From Planctomycetes bacterium UBA2386 (GTDB lineage Bacteria > Planctomycetota > UBA1135 > UBA2386): a stretch of 48,056 bases of DNA. Each line of letters begins with the position of its first letter. Positions within the stretch are counted from its first letter, which is position 1. The stretch lies in contig DDSQ01000104.1 of the NCBI GenBank assembly GCA_002343845.1, forward strand, positions 1 to 48,056, given 5' to 3'. The notes beneath the pieces are model-generated. The model was not told the DNA's origin and ran no database searches. It saw nothing but the letters and a program-made list of their open reading frames with translations. The translations under genes and the position numbers were made by a program. Shown here piece by piece: positions 7,811-16,176 of the stretch.

Positions 7811-8572
7811 TCAGAAGCGCACGCCGCCGCCGATCATGAAGCCGCCGAACTGGAAGTTGGCGTCGGTGCGATCGCTTTCGATCTCGCCTTCGCCCTCGAA
7901 GTCGATCATCCGGTAGCCGACGAACAGATCGAGCATCTTGGTCGGCCTGACCATCAGCATCGCTTCGATGTCCAGCAACGTCATGTCGAAGTCGTCGACG
8001 AGGATGCTCATGTAGCCGCCTTCGGCGAGCAGGCTCACGTAGTCGCCGAGGTTGACTTCACCACGCAGGAACCCGATCGGCACCGGCGCCTTCAGTTCGA
8101 GCGTCTCGCGGCCGAACCCGAACTGGTCGCGCAACTCGAGCGTGAGGTCGAAGTAGTCGAGGCCGACGCCCGGCGAGACGCTGACCGGCCCCAGCGGGAT
8201 CTTGAAGGCATACGCCGCCTTGAGGTTCGTCAGCTCGAAGTCCGAGTTGACCGGCAACCCGGCGGCGAACGCGTTGCCGAAGCTGCCTTGCAGGACGCCG
8301 CTGCCTTGCTCGTCGAACATGAAGCCGGACGCCGAGAGCACCGGCACGCCAGTATCGATGGCGATGCGGGCGACGGGAGTGCCCTGGTCGTCACCGATAC
8401 CGAATGCGGACTCGACGTCCTGGTCCACCGCGGCCGCCGACGAGCCGTCGACGTAGCCGAGGTCGCCTTCGATCGCGTACTGCGCGAACCCGGCGTGCGC
8501 CGTCACCGCGAACTGGTAGCAAGAGGGCAGCGTCGCGAGCGCGACGACAGCCACGAGGGAGTGGATTCTCAT
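7811..8572 (-). CDS. Outer-membrane beta-barrel-like protein
   Basis: The 253-residue product begins MRIHSLVAVVALATLPSCYQFA, a signal peptide with a possible lipobox (LPSC). The rest alternates hydrophobic and polar residues in amphipathic strands (VSVSPGVGLDYFDLTLELRD, DYVSLLAEGGYMSILVDDF, LDLFVGYRMIDFEGEGEIE). It ends in FQFGGFMIGGGVRF, with the terminal aromatic residue typical of barrel proteins. It starts 5 bases after the stop of the lipoprotein gene 8578-9411, with GAGG upstream of its ATG, so the two form an operon. No specific family is recognised. Confidence 0.7.
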   Translation of the reverse strand: MRIHSLVAVVALATLPSCYQFAVTAHAGFAQYAIEGDLGYVDGSSAAAVDQDVESAFGIGDDQGTPVARIAIDTGVPVLSASGFMFDEQGSGVLQGSFGNAFAAGLPVNSDFELTNLKAAYAFKIPLGPVSVSPGVGLDYFDLTLELRDQFGFGRETLELKAPVPIGFLRGEVNLGDYVSLLAEGGYMSILVDDFDMTLLDIEAMLMVRPTKMLDLFVGYRMIDFEGEGEIESDRTDANFQFGGFMIGGGVRF

Positions 8573-8577
8573 GGGCC

Positions 8578-9411
8578 TCAGGGGACGTAGGTGACGACGA
8601 GGGTGTCGAGGTTGATGGAGAACGTGCCCGGGATGTCGGTCACCGTGAGCACGCCGGTGTTGCTGCCGTCGAGCACCAACGAGGCGTTCAGCGTCGTGTT
8701 CGGACTCGTCACGACGAACGTGACCGTGCCGATCGGGTACTGCTGCGTCGGCGTCTCGTCGGTGAGCAGCGACGGGATGTTGAACTGCAGCGTGCAGACG
8801 GGCGGGCCGCTGTCGGTGATCGTCGAGGGGTCGACCGCGGGCGGGCCGCCGGCGATCGCGGCACTGGTCAACGTCGAGCGCAGTTCCTCGAGTTCGTTCT
8901 GGTTGGTCGCGCCGCCGATGATGCCGGTCAACGCTTCGCCGCTGGCCGAGATGCCGCCGCCGCTGAGCGAGTAGTCGCCCACCATGAACGGGTTGGTCGA
9001 TCCAAACAGGTTGCGCAGCTGGTTCGCCGCCTCGTCGATCGTCGCGTTCAGCGTCGCGAAGCCGGTGATCGCCAGCGTCTGCTGCGCGCCGGTCGGGCTG
9101 TAGAAGCGGATCTGCGCGGAGAGCGTCGTCGAGTCGACGACGTACGTCACGTTGACGACCGTGCCACCGGCTTCGCTGCCGACGTTGAACGTCAGGCCGG
9201 CCGGATCGGGAACCGGCGTGCTGGTGCCGACCCGCCAGGAGTTGGCCATCTCGAGCACCTGATCGGCGCGCTCGTAGAGGTTCGGGAAGCAGTCGAGGAA
9301 GGCGTTGACCCGTCCTTGCAGAGCCGGATCGAACACCTCGGAAGTGACCTTGCTGTCACACGCCGTGACGAGCAGCAGCGAGGCCACGGACAACACACGC
9401 AACGCGGACAT
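8578..9411 (-). CDS. Putative lipoprotein of unknown function
   Basis: ATG 9411 is preceded by a strong AGGAG ribosome site, and the product has 277 residues. MSALRVLSVASLLLVTACDSK is a lipoprotein signal with a clear lipobox (VTAC). The mature part contains repeated strand-rich segments (GGTVVNVTYVVDSTTLSAQIRFY, IGTVTFVVTSPNTTLNASLVLDG) and one internal Cys region (PPVCTLQFNIP). It is predicted to be attached to a membrane and is co-transcribed with the barrel-like protein at 7811-8572. The frame is open to 9666, but that extension is Arg/Pro-rich shadow sequence. Confidence 0.7.
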   Translation of the reverse strand: MSALRVLSVASLLLVTACDSKVTSEVFDPALQGRVNAFLDCFPNLYERADQVLEMANSWRVGTSTPVPDPAGLTFNVGSEAGGTVVNVTYVVDSTTLSAQIRFYSPTGAQQTLAITGFATLNATIDEAANQLRNLFGSTNPFMVGDYSLSGGGISASGEALTGIIGGATNQNELEELRSTLTSAAIAGGPPAVDPSTITDSGPPVCTLQFNIPSLLTDETPTQQYPIGTVTFVVTSPNTTLNASLVLDGSNTGVLTVTDIPGTFSINLDTLVVTYVP

Positions 9412-9625
9412 GTTGATTCTCCTCGGGTAGAGACGGAACGAGAGCCTGCAGTCTGGCAAGGCGTCGGGCTCCGAACAATGCTCGGGCCGCAATCCTCCAG
9501 CGCGGCACCTGCATCGCTGCGGTGGTGTCCTGTCCCCGGTCCCGTGAAGCAGCGCGGGCGGCCCTCGCCGCCCGCATCGGTGCTCATTCCTTCTTCGCGC
9601 CCGCACGGGGCGCGAACTTGGTGCG

Positions 9626-10273
9626 TCAACCGTACGGCTTCGTCGTCGCCACACCGGGCTTCTCACCCGCGAGCAACGCCGTCACGGCGTCGCGCACGTA
9701 CTGGGTGGGCTTCTCCTTCTTGCCCTGGCCGTCGTCGTCGAGTGCGCCGCCGTACTGCAGCTTGCCCTCCTTGTCGAAGACGTAGCAGTGCGGGGTCGTC
9801 TTCGCGTCGAGCAGCCGGCCGAGCACGGCCTCGTGGTCGACCACGATCGCGTGGTTGCACTTCACTTCCTCCGCCTTCTTGCGCAACTTGCCGTAGGGCT
9901 TCTTCGCCGCGTCCTTCTGCTCGAACTCCGCGGCCGCGGGCGGGGGCCCGGTCTCGTTGGCATTGGCCGCGACCCCGAGCACGACCACGCCCTTGCCGGC
10001 GAACTCGGCGCTCAGCGCGTTGATCTTCGGCTCGGCGAGAACCTCCCACGGGCACGTCATCGACCAGAAGTGCAACACGACGACCTTGCCGCGCAGATCG
10101 TCGAGAGCCTGCACCGCCCCATCGATGGTGCGGAACGACAGACCCTTCGGCAACTCGTCGCCGATCGCGAGCACCTTGTCGGCGGGAGCAGGCGGAGCTG
10201 GGGGCTTCGGGGGAGGATCCTGCGCAAGAGCACAGGTCCACAACAGCAGGCTGGTTGCAGCGATCAGGTTCAT
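9626..10273 (-). CDS. Exported thioredoxin-fold (AhpC/TSA-Redoxin type) protein
   Basis: From ATG 10273 (GGAG six bases upstream) the product has 215 residues. MNLIAATSLLLWTCALAQ is a signal peptide followed by a Pro-rich linker. The Redoxin domain has VVVLHFWSMTCPWEVLAEPKI, with one cysteine where TlpA/peroxiredoxin proteins have theirs, then VVLGVAANANET, VDHEAVLGRLLDAKTTPHCYVF and GKLQYGGALDDD. This layout matches the planctomycete redoxins that resemble TlpA without a CxxC. It may act in periplasmic peroxide or thiol chemistry. It is divergent from the AlkD-like gene. Confidence 0.75.
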   Translation of the reverse strand: MNLIAATSLLLWTCALAQDPPPKPPAPPAPADKVLAIGDELPKGLSFRTIDGAVQALDDLRGKVVVLHFWSMTCPWEVLAEPKINALSAEFAGKGVVVLGVAANANETGPPPAAAEFEQKDAAKKPYGKLRKKAEEVKCNHAIVVDHEAVLGRLLDAKTTPHCYVFDKEGKLQYGGALDDDGQGKKEKPTQYVRDAVTALLAGEKPGVATTKPYG

Positions 10274-10339
10274 GGATCTCCGGAATGGGACAGGGCGCAA
10301 TGGTGCGTCGCGACCGGTCCCCTCGCAACGGCCCCCGTG

Positions 10340-10345
10340 TAACGT
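10340..10345 (+). promoter_or_regulatory. -10-like TAACGT, 10 nt before the AlkD-like start
   Basis: TAACGT ends 10 bases before ATG 10356, in a divergent 82-bp region. A near-leaderless transcript is implied; no Shine-Dalgarno is present. Confidence 0.35.
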
Positions 10346-10355
10346 CCTCGCCTTG

Positions 10356-11051
10356 ATGGCCCACGCCGCCTCCCGCCCCGATGCCCTTGCCGTCATCACC
10401 ACCCTGCGCAAGGCCGCGAGCCGGCGCGTGCTGGCCGGCTACGGGCGCTTCGCGCTGCCGACCGAGCGCGCGCTCGGCATCGCCATGCACCGGTTGCACG
10501 CCATCGCCAAGCGCCTCGGCCGCCGGCACGACCTGGTCGACGCGTTGTGGGCGAGCGGCATCTACGAGGCGCGGCTGCTGGTCGCATTCGTCGCCGATCC
10601 TGCGGCGCTGACCAAGGCACAGATGGACCGCTGGTGTCGTGACTTCGACAACTGGGGCGTCGTCGACACGATGTGCTTCCACCTGTTCGACCGCTCGGGC
10701 CACGCGTGGTCGCGGATCGCGAAGTGGCGCACGCGCCAACCCGAGTTCGAACGTCGCGCCGCGTTCGCACTGCTGGCCTCGCTCGCGCTGCACGACAAGG
10801 GCAGCGGCGATGCGCCGTTCCGCCGCGCCTTGCCGTGGATCGCGAGTGCTGCGACCGATCCGCGCAACTTCGTCAAGAAGGGCGTGCTCTGGGCGCTGCG
10901 CGGCATCGGCGGACGCAGCCCCGACCTGCACGCCGGCGCGCTCGCACTCGCTGCGCGTCTCGCCGCCGGCAAGGACGTGACCGCGCGCTGGATCGGACAT
11001 GCCGCGGCGCGCGAGCTGAAGAAGCGCGCACCGCGGCAACCGGTCGGCTAG
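10356..11051 (+). CDS. DNA alkylation repair (AlkD/HEAT-like) protein
   Basis: The 231-residue product starts at ATG 10356 (MAHAASRPDALAV). It is all-helical, with the AlkD pattern of HEAT-like repeats: LVDALWASGIYEARLLVAFV, WCRDFDNWGVVDTMCFHLF, FERRAAFALLASLALHD and FVKKGVLWALRGIG. AlkD-family enzymes excise 3- and 7-alkylpurines, with Trp/Asp/Arg residues lining the DNA cleft; D-N-W and W-A-L-R elements are visible here. It is cytoplasmic. Its stop codon shares the CTAG palindrome (11048-11051) with the stop of the convergent sialidase gene. Confidence 0.8.
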   Translation: MAHAASRPDALAVITTLRKAASRRVLAGYGRFALPTERALGIAMHRLHAIAKRLGRRHDLVDALWASGIYEARLLVAFVADPAALTKAQMDRWCRDFDNWGVVDTMCFHLFDRSGHAWSRIAKWRTRQPEFERRAAFALLASLALHDKGSGDAPFRRALPWIASAATDPRNFVKKGVLWALRGIGGRSPDLHAGALALAARLAAGKDVTARWIGHAAARELKKRAPRQPVG

Positions 11052-12829
11052 CGCAGCATCGCGTCGACGTCGGCGACGATCGCTTCGGCCCAGATCCGGT
11101 ACGCGGCCGGACTCAGGTGCAGCGCGTCGGGCATGACGTCCTTCGTGAGCACGCCGCCCGCCGCGAGGAAGCGGTCGCCGATGTCGACGCTCGCGACCAT
11201 CGCGTCGCCCGCGAACGCCGCCGCCGCGAGTCGGCTCGCCGCCGCGCACTTCTCGCGCTGCGGGTTCGGCTGTTCGCCGCGCGGGAAGATCGCCAGCAAC
11301 AGCACCTTCGCCTTCGGCAGGCCTCGCCGGAAGCGGCGCACGACCTCGGTGATGCCGCTGCCGATCTCCTCGGCGGTGTTGTCGGGGCCATTGCTGTTGT
11401 TCGTGCCGATCATCACGACCACCGCCCGCACGTCGTTGGCCGGCGACGCCAGCGCCGCCGCGACCCCGTCGTCGAGCCGCCAGAGCACGTGCTGCGTGCG
11501 GTCGCCGGAGATGCCGATGTTGAGCGCCTTGCGCGGCTCCCAGAACTCGGCCCAGTGCGGGGCACCAGGCCCTTCCCACGACTGGGTGATCGAGTCGCCG
11601 ACGAACACCACGCGATTCCCGCCGGCCTTCGCCGCCGCGAGCTGATCGGCGTGCCGCTTCTCCCACCAGTCGCCGTGCCGCGACGCCGGCGTCACCGCGT
11701 CGCTCGGCCGCGCGAACGTCGGCGCCGGCCCCTTCGCCAGCTCGTCGAGTTCGCCGAGCGTGAACCGCACCGCGCGCACGAACGGATTCTGGCTCGGCAG
11801 CCAGTGACCGTAGGTGGTGACGACGAACGTGCCGTCGCGCAGCACCTCGACGCCGGGATAGCCGCAGTCGCTGCCCTTCCAGTTGCGCGACAGTCGCACG
11901 CGGTACTGCCCCTCGCGGCGCTGCAGCAGATCGTCGAACGTGCCCACCCACGCGACCCAGTCGCCGCGCGTCGGGCTCTGCCGGCTCATGTCGCGGAACG
12001 ACAGCACGAGGCGACCGTCGGGCGCGTAGGCGCCGACGTGGCGATCCCCGCACAGAGCTGGCGGCAGCTCGACCGGCACCGACCAGCTGCGCCCTTCGTC
12101 GTCGGAGACCGCGAGGTGGCTGCCCTTCGCGCGCTTGTTCTCGCGCAGCAGCATCGCCAGCCGCTTGCCGTCCGGCGACCGCACGACGCCGGGTTCGCAG
12201 AGATCGAGATCGTTGCCGCTCCACACCACCGTCGGCGCACCCCACGACACGCCGCCATCGGCCGAGTTCGTCTGGTAGACCGTGAACTGCGAACGCTTGC
12301 CGCCGGCGCGGAAGTAGCGGCCATCGTCGTGGAAGAACGCTGCGTGCGTGCCGTCCGCGAGCGCCACCACGCTCGCCATCGCGACGATGCCGCCGAAGTC
12401 GCCGATCGGCTGCAGCGGCGTCCACGACGCCCCGTCGTCGGTCGAGATGCTGCTGCGGATCGGGTGCAGCCCCGAGAACAGCACGAAGCGCGCCTGGCCC
12501 GCGCGGTCGACGAGGCGATGGATCGTCGGCGTCTCCAGGCTCGTCGCCCAGTTCTCGGGCACCGGCACCGGCTCGCTCCAGGAGCGGCCGCCATCGCCGC
12601 TCTTCTGCAGCACGATCGGGCCCTTGCCGTGCCCTTCCGGGTGCACGCAGAGCATCGTCATGCCGTCGGGCAGCAGCACGGTCGTCGGATGCCCGAGGTA
12701 CTTGCCCGGATCACGCCGAACCGTCGTCTGCCGCGCGGCGTCGCCGTCGAGGTCGAGCCAGCGCGGGCTCGGCTGCTGCGCACCCAGCGGGGCCACGAGA
12801 ACGAGAACGAACGCCGCGTGACGGAGCAT
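11048..12829 (-). CDS. Exported sialidase-like BNR protein fused to an SGNH/GDSL esterase
   Basis: The 593-residue product from ATG 12829 has a signal peptide (residues 1-18, ending GAQQ). A sialidase-fold beta-propeller follows with four Asp boxes: SGDGGRSW (77-84), STDDGASW (129-136), SADGGVSW (189-196) and SDDEGRSW (242-249). A linker at about 380-400 leads to an SGNH hydrolase domain with GDSITQSW (nucleophile S413), GISGDRT, GTNNSN and a late DALHLS (catalytic Asp-His). The pair suggests removal of sugars and of their O-acyl groups from one glycan, but the substrate is unknown. The open frame upstream of 12829 is shadow sequence of the DUF1428 gene. Confidence 0.85.
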   Translation of the reverse strand: MLRHAAFVLVLVAPLGAQQPSPRWLDLDGDAARQTTVRRDPGKYLGHPTTVLLPDGMTMLCVHPEGHGKGPIVLQKSGDGGRSWSEPVPVPENWATSLETPTIHRLVDRAGQARFVLFSGLHPIRSSISTDDGASWTPLQPIGDFGGIVAMASVVALADGTHAAFFHDDGRYFRAGGKRSQFTVYQTNSADGGVSWGAPTVVWSGNDLDLCEPGVVRSPDGKRLAMLLRENKRAKGSHLAVSDDEGRSWSVPVELPPALCGDRHVGAYAPDGRLVLSFRDMSRQSPTRGDWVAWVGTFDDLLQRREGQYRVRLSRNWKGSDCGYPGVEVLRDGTFVVTTYGHWLPSQNPFVRAVRFTLGELDELAKGPAPTFARPSDAVTPASRHGDWWEKRHADQLAAAKAGGNRVVFVGDSITQSWEGPGAPHWAEFWEPRKALNIGISGDRTQHVLWRLDDGVAAALASPANDVRAVVVMIGTNNSNGPDNTAEEIGSGITEVVRRFRRGLPKAKVLLLAIFPRGEQPNPQREKCAAASRLAAAAFAGDAMVASVDIGDRFLAAGGVLTKDVMPDALHLSPAAYRIWAEAIVADVDAMLR

Positions 12830-12867
12830 GGCGCGTTCGTAGCGCCCGCGCGTTGCCGCCGCCAACG

Positions 12868-13230
12868 TCACATGTCGACGAGCACGTCGAAGCCGCCGTA
12901 CGACATCTTGTTCACGTCGAACGGACAGCCCTTGCTCATCATCTTGGCGATGCGCGGGTCCTTCATCACCTTGGCGTTGACCGCGTCGCGGTGCGCGCGC
13001 GACCGGTAGGTGATCCACGAGAACACCACGGTCTCCGACCGCTTGGTCTTCACGCGCTTGTCGAACGGCACGCCGCAGTGCGTGGCGAGGTCCTCGGCCA
13101 CGCACTCGTGGTAGTCGATGGCGCCGAGTTCCTTCCAGATCGTGCCGGCCTTCTTCGCGATCGCGAAGTAGGTGCGCAGGTTCTTCTTCGGGACCACGAG
13201 CAGGAAGCCGTCGACGTAGCGGTCAGCCAT
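12868..13230 (-). CDS. DUF1428 family protein
   Basis: The 120-residue product (MADRYVDGFLLVVPKKNLRTY) carries the DUF1428 pattern: YVDGFLLVVPKKN at the start, WKELGAIDYHECVAEDL, SETVVFSWITYRSRAHRDAVNAKVMKDPR and a C-terminal GGFDVLVDM. These are small dimeric ferredoxin-like alpha/beta-barrel proteins of unknown function, probably cytoplasmic. The start is supported by a TATGCC box 6 bases before the ATG. Confidence 0.85.
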   Translation of the reverse strand: MADRYVDGFLLVVPKKNLRTYFAIAKKAGTIWKELGAIDYHECVAEDLATHCGVPFDKRVKTKRSETVVFSWITYRSRAHRDAVNAKVMKDPRIAKMMSKGCPFDVNKMSYGGFDVLVDM

Positions 13231-13236
13231 GCCGTT

Positions 13237-13242
13237 GGCATA
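13237..13242 (-). promoter_or_regulatory. -10-like TATGCC, 6 nt before the DUF1428 start
   Basis: TATGCC on the minus strand ends 6 bases before ATG 13230. The spacing is as at other leaderless-type starts here, but the last base is C rather than T. Confidence 0.25.
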
Positions 13243-13272
13243 CCCGTCATCCGCCGCGGTGGGAACGGCTCC

Positions 13273-14199
13273 TCATCGACGGGCTCGCTCACCGTCGGCG
13301 GCGGGAGCCAGGAACCGTTCGCCCGCGCGCAGACGAGGCTCGTAGTCGGCCGAGCCGGTTGCGTACTGCAGTTGGTAGAGCGGCGGTGTCACCTCGGTCG
13401 CGATCCTGCTGATCATGTGCACGACCGGCCAGGGCGCCCACAGGTCGGCGTGGATCAGCAGGTAGTTGTTCGACAACTCGAGGCCGTGCTCGCCGAAGCG
13501 ACGCGTGCCGAACTTGTTGTCGTCGCGGCGCGCGCACTTCGCCAGCACGGCAGTCAGCGCCTTGCCGCCGTCGGGGGCCTTCGGATCGAACACGCAGACT
13601 CCCTCGTACTCGACGCGGCCATCCTGGGCGACCGTCAACACGGGACGGAACTTCAGCCGCTGGTCGTCAGGCTCGCTGAAGATCGCGCGTGGCACGACGT
13701 GAGCGCAGTTCGCGCGGACCGGGTCGGCGACGGCGCAAGCCTCGAACTGTGGCTCGAAGTCCTTTCCGCCGAAGAGGTGCACTTCCAAGAACGCGGACTC
13801 GCGAGCGACGTCCAACGTACTCACGACTTCACACCACCGCACCCGGTCGTCGAACCGTACGACGAGTGGCAGCGGTCTGCGTTCTTCCGGCGGGTCCGGA
13901 GACTCGCGTCGCTTCCTTTCGTCGTTGGATGCCTTCCACAACGCAGCCCGGAGCGCTTCGAGGTCCCGGAACCGCTGTTCGCCGAAGCGCCACTCGAGCT
14001 GACGGCCGACCATCGTGAAGGCCAGGCACGCGGCCTCACCCGGCAGCGGCTCGTCGATGCGACGTGCTTGCTTGCCCGCATCGACGGTCACCACTTCGAG
14101 ATCGAAATGCGCCCTCTTGCCCAGAGTCGGCGCCTGGGCACTGACGGCCGCACTCACGCCAGCCAACAGGCCCGCGCGAAGGAACGAGTTCATTCCCAT
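13273..14199 (-). CDS. Exported protein with two ExbD/TolR-like periplasmic segments
   Basis: The product from ATG 14199 has 308 residues and a signal peptide (MGMNSFLRAGLLAGVSAAVSAQ). Two segments resemble the periplasmic domain of ExbD/TolR: residues near 105-145 (LPLVVRFDDRVRWCEVVSTLDVARES) and near 250-290 (LLIHADLWAPWPVVHMISRIATEV, then YQLQYAT). ExbD normally has one N-terminal membrane helix with a conserved Asp; that helix is absent. The similarity is by eye and modest. A TACGCT box 6 bases before 14199 favours this start over ATG 14193. It is divergent from the ABC-F gene. Confidence 0.55.
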   Translation of the reverse strand: MGMNSFLRAGLLAGVSAAVSAQAPTLGKRAHFDLEVVTVDAGKQARRIDEPLPGEAACLAFTMVGRQLEWRFGEQRFRDLEALRAALWKASNDERKRRESPDPPEERRPLPLVVRFDDRVRWCEVVSTLDVARESAFLEVHLFGGKDFEPQFEACAVADPVRANCAHVVPRAIFSEPDDQRLKFRPVLTVAQDGRVEYEGVCVFDPKAPDGGKALTAVLAKCARRDDNKFGTRRFGEHGLELSNNYLLIHADLWAPWPVVHMISRIATEVTPPLYQLQYATGSADYEPRLRAGERFLAPAADGERARR

Positions 14200-14205
14200 C
14201 GCCGC

Positions 14206-14211
14206 AGCGTA
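14206..14211 (-). promoter_or_regulatory. -10-like TACGCT, 6 nt before the ATG at 14199
   Basis: TACGCT on the minus strand ends 6 bases before ATG 14199, placing the expected transcription start at or next to the A of the start codon. This supports leaderless initiation and decides between the two candidate ATGs. Confidence 0.4.
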
Positions 14212-14251
14212 GCCGTGCATCGCGGCGAGCGCAGCCGCGCGGACTAGCCGC

Positions 14252-14257
14252 TATCCT
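14252..14257 (+). promoter_or_regulatory. -10-like TATCCT, 11 nt before the ABC-F start
   Basis: TATCCT ends 11 bases before ATG 14269. The expected leader would be about 4-5 bases, and there is no Shine-Dalgarno. Confidence 0.4.
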
Positions 14258-14268
14258 CCGCGCCCCCG

Positions 14269-16164
14269 ATGACCCTGGTGACCCTCGACAAGATCGTCCG
14301 CCGCTTCGGCGAGTACGCGATCCTCGACGGCCTGTCGCTGCGCGTCGACGAGGGCGACCGCATCGGCGTGGTCGGCGACAACGGTGCTGGCAAGACGACG
14401 ATGGTGCGCATCCTCGCCGGCATCGACGAGCCCGACACCGGCTCGCGCAATCCGCGGCGCGACCTGCGCGTCGCCTACGGCGCGCAGATGCCGGCGATGC
14501 CGAAGGGCAGCACGGTGCTCGACCTCGTGCTGCGCGGCACCGGCGAGCACGACGCGCTCGAGCAGCGCATGCGTTCGCTCGAAGCGCGCATGGCCACCGG
14601 CGACGAACCGGCGCTGCGCGAGTACGGGGTGCTGCAGGCGGCATTCGAGGCCGGCGGCGGCTACGACCGCAAGCACCGCGTCGAGAAGGTGCTCGGTGGA
14701 CTCGGCTTCACCCCGGCCGACGTGCAGAAGGACGTGTCGGTGCTGAGCGGCGGCGAGAAGTCGCGGGTGCAGCTCGCGATCCTGATGACGACGCCGGCGG
14801 ATCTGCTGATCCTCGACGAGCCGACCAACCACCTCGACCTGCAGGGCATCGAGTTCGTCGAGGACTTCGTCGTGCGCTACCCCGGCGCCTGCGTCGTCGT
14901 CAGCCACGACCGCGCGTTCCTCGACGCGATCGCCAACGCGATCGTCGAGGTCGGCGACGGCGTGGCCACCCGCTGGAAGGGCAACTTCGCGCACTACAGC
15001 AAGCAACGGGATCTCGCGCTGCTGACGCAGGCCCGCGCCTTCAAGAGCCAGCGCGAGTTCGTCGAGAAGGAGATGGAGTACATCCGCCGCAACATGGCGG
15101 GGCGCATGAGCGCGCAGGCGAAGGGCCGCCTCAAGCGGCTGCAGCGGCTGCAACTGATCGAGAAGCCGCAGGGCAAGCGCGCGCAGATGCGGCTGTCGTT
15201 CGGCGAGACCACGCGCGGCCAGCGCGGCCAGACCGCGATCGAGTGCGAGGGCCTGACCGTGCGCGCCGGCAACCGCACGCTGCTCGAACGCGCCGATCTG
15301 CGCATCTGGTTCGGCGAGGTGACCGCCCTGCTCGGCCGCAATGGCGCCGGCAAGACGACGCTGCTGCGGCTGCTCGCCGGCATCGGCCAACCCGCGGCGG
15401 GCACGATCCGCCGCGCCCACAACCTGCGCGTCGGCTACTTCAGCCAGGACAAGCACGACCTGCCGCACCAGGGCACGGTGCTCGACGCGCTGCGCGAACT
15501 CGACCGCACGGTGCCCGAGGGTCCGTTGCGCGACCACCTCGCGCTGTTCCTGTTCTGTGGCGACGACGTCGACAAGCCGGTCGCCGAACTGTCCGGCGGC
15601 GAGAAGCAGCGCCTGTCGCTGGCGCGCATGCTGCGTTCGCAGTTCGACCTGCTGTGCCTCGACGAGCCGACCAACCACCTCGACGTCGCCGGCACCGAGG
15701 GCCTCGAGCAGGCGTTGAAGGAGTTCCCGGGCACGGTCGTGATCGTCTCGCACGATCGACGGCTCGTCGACGAGATCGCCGACCGCGTGGCGTGGGTCGA
15801 GAACGGCGGCCTGCGCACGTTCGATCAGGGTCTCGCGCAGTGCCAACGCGTGCTCGCCGAAGAACGCGCCGCGGTGCGCGCGGCCGAGACGGCGGCGCGC
15901 GACGAAGCGGCGAAGAAGGCGCAGGCCGAGGCGCCGGCCGCGAAGAAGGCGATCGAGACCGGCCGCGTGCGCAACCCGCTGCTGTTCGCCCGCCTCGAGG
16001 AGCGCATCATGCAACTCGAGGCCGACATCGCGTCGCTGCGCGCCTCGATGCTCGATCCCGCCAACTACGCGAGCGCGTCGCGGATGAAGGAGCTGCAGGG
16101 CGACGAACGGCGGCTGCAGGCCGAACTCGCCGACGCCTATGCGCAGTGGGAGAACTGGTCGTAG
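14269..16164 (+). CDS. ABC-F family ATPase (Uup/EttA-like)
   Basis: The 631-residue cytoplasmic protein has two ATP-binding cassettes and no membrane segments. The first has Walker A GDNGAGKT (36-43), signature LSGGE (159-163) and Walker B ILDEP (181-185) followed by TNHLD. The linker (about 240-315) is charged and helical. The second has Walker A GRNGAGKT (356-363), LSGGEKQRLSLAR and LDEPTNHLD. The C-terminal 100 residues form a coiled coil, as in Uup (DNA-binding tail). ABC-F proteins act on ribosomes or on branched DNA. The C-terminal coiled coil favours the Uup subgroup, but assignment within ABC-F is not certain. Confidence 0.9.
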   Translation: MTLVTLDKIVRRFGEYAILDGLSLRVDEGDRIGVVGDNGAGKTTMVRILAGIDEPDTGSRNPRRDLRVAYGAQMPAMPKGSTVLDLVLRGTGEHDALEQRMRSLEARMATGDEPALREYGVLQAAFEAGGGYDRKHRVEKVLGGLGFTPADVQKDVSVLSGGEKSRVQLAILMTTPADLLILDEPTNHLDLQGIEFVEDFVVRYPGACVVVSHDRAFLDAIANAIVEVGDGVATRWKGNFAHYSKQRDLALLTQARAFKSQREFVEKEMEYIRRNMAGRMSAQAKGRLKRLQRLQLIEKPQGKRAQMRLSFGETTRGQRGQTAIECEGLTVRAGNRTLLERADLRIWFGEVTALLGRNGAGKTTLLRLLAGIGQPAAGTIRRAHNLRVGYFSQDKHDLPHQGTVLDALRELDRTVPEGPLRDHLALFLFCGDDVDKPVAELSGGEKQRLSLARMLRSQFDLLCLDEPTNHLDVAGTEGLEQALKEFPGTVVIVSHDRRLVDEIADRVAWVENGGLRTFDQGLAQCQRVLAEERAAVRAAETAARDEAAKKAQAEAPAAKKAIETGRVRNPLLFARLEERIMQLEADIASLRASMLDPANYASASRMKELQGDERRLQAELADAYAQWENWS

Positions 16165-16176
16165 CGCACGCCGGAG

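Noticed and set aside
14251..16014. A 587-codon frame antisense to the ABC-F gene
   Set aside because: The plus-strand product has all ABC-F motifs; the antisense product has no recognisable domain and the composition of a codon shadow.
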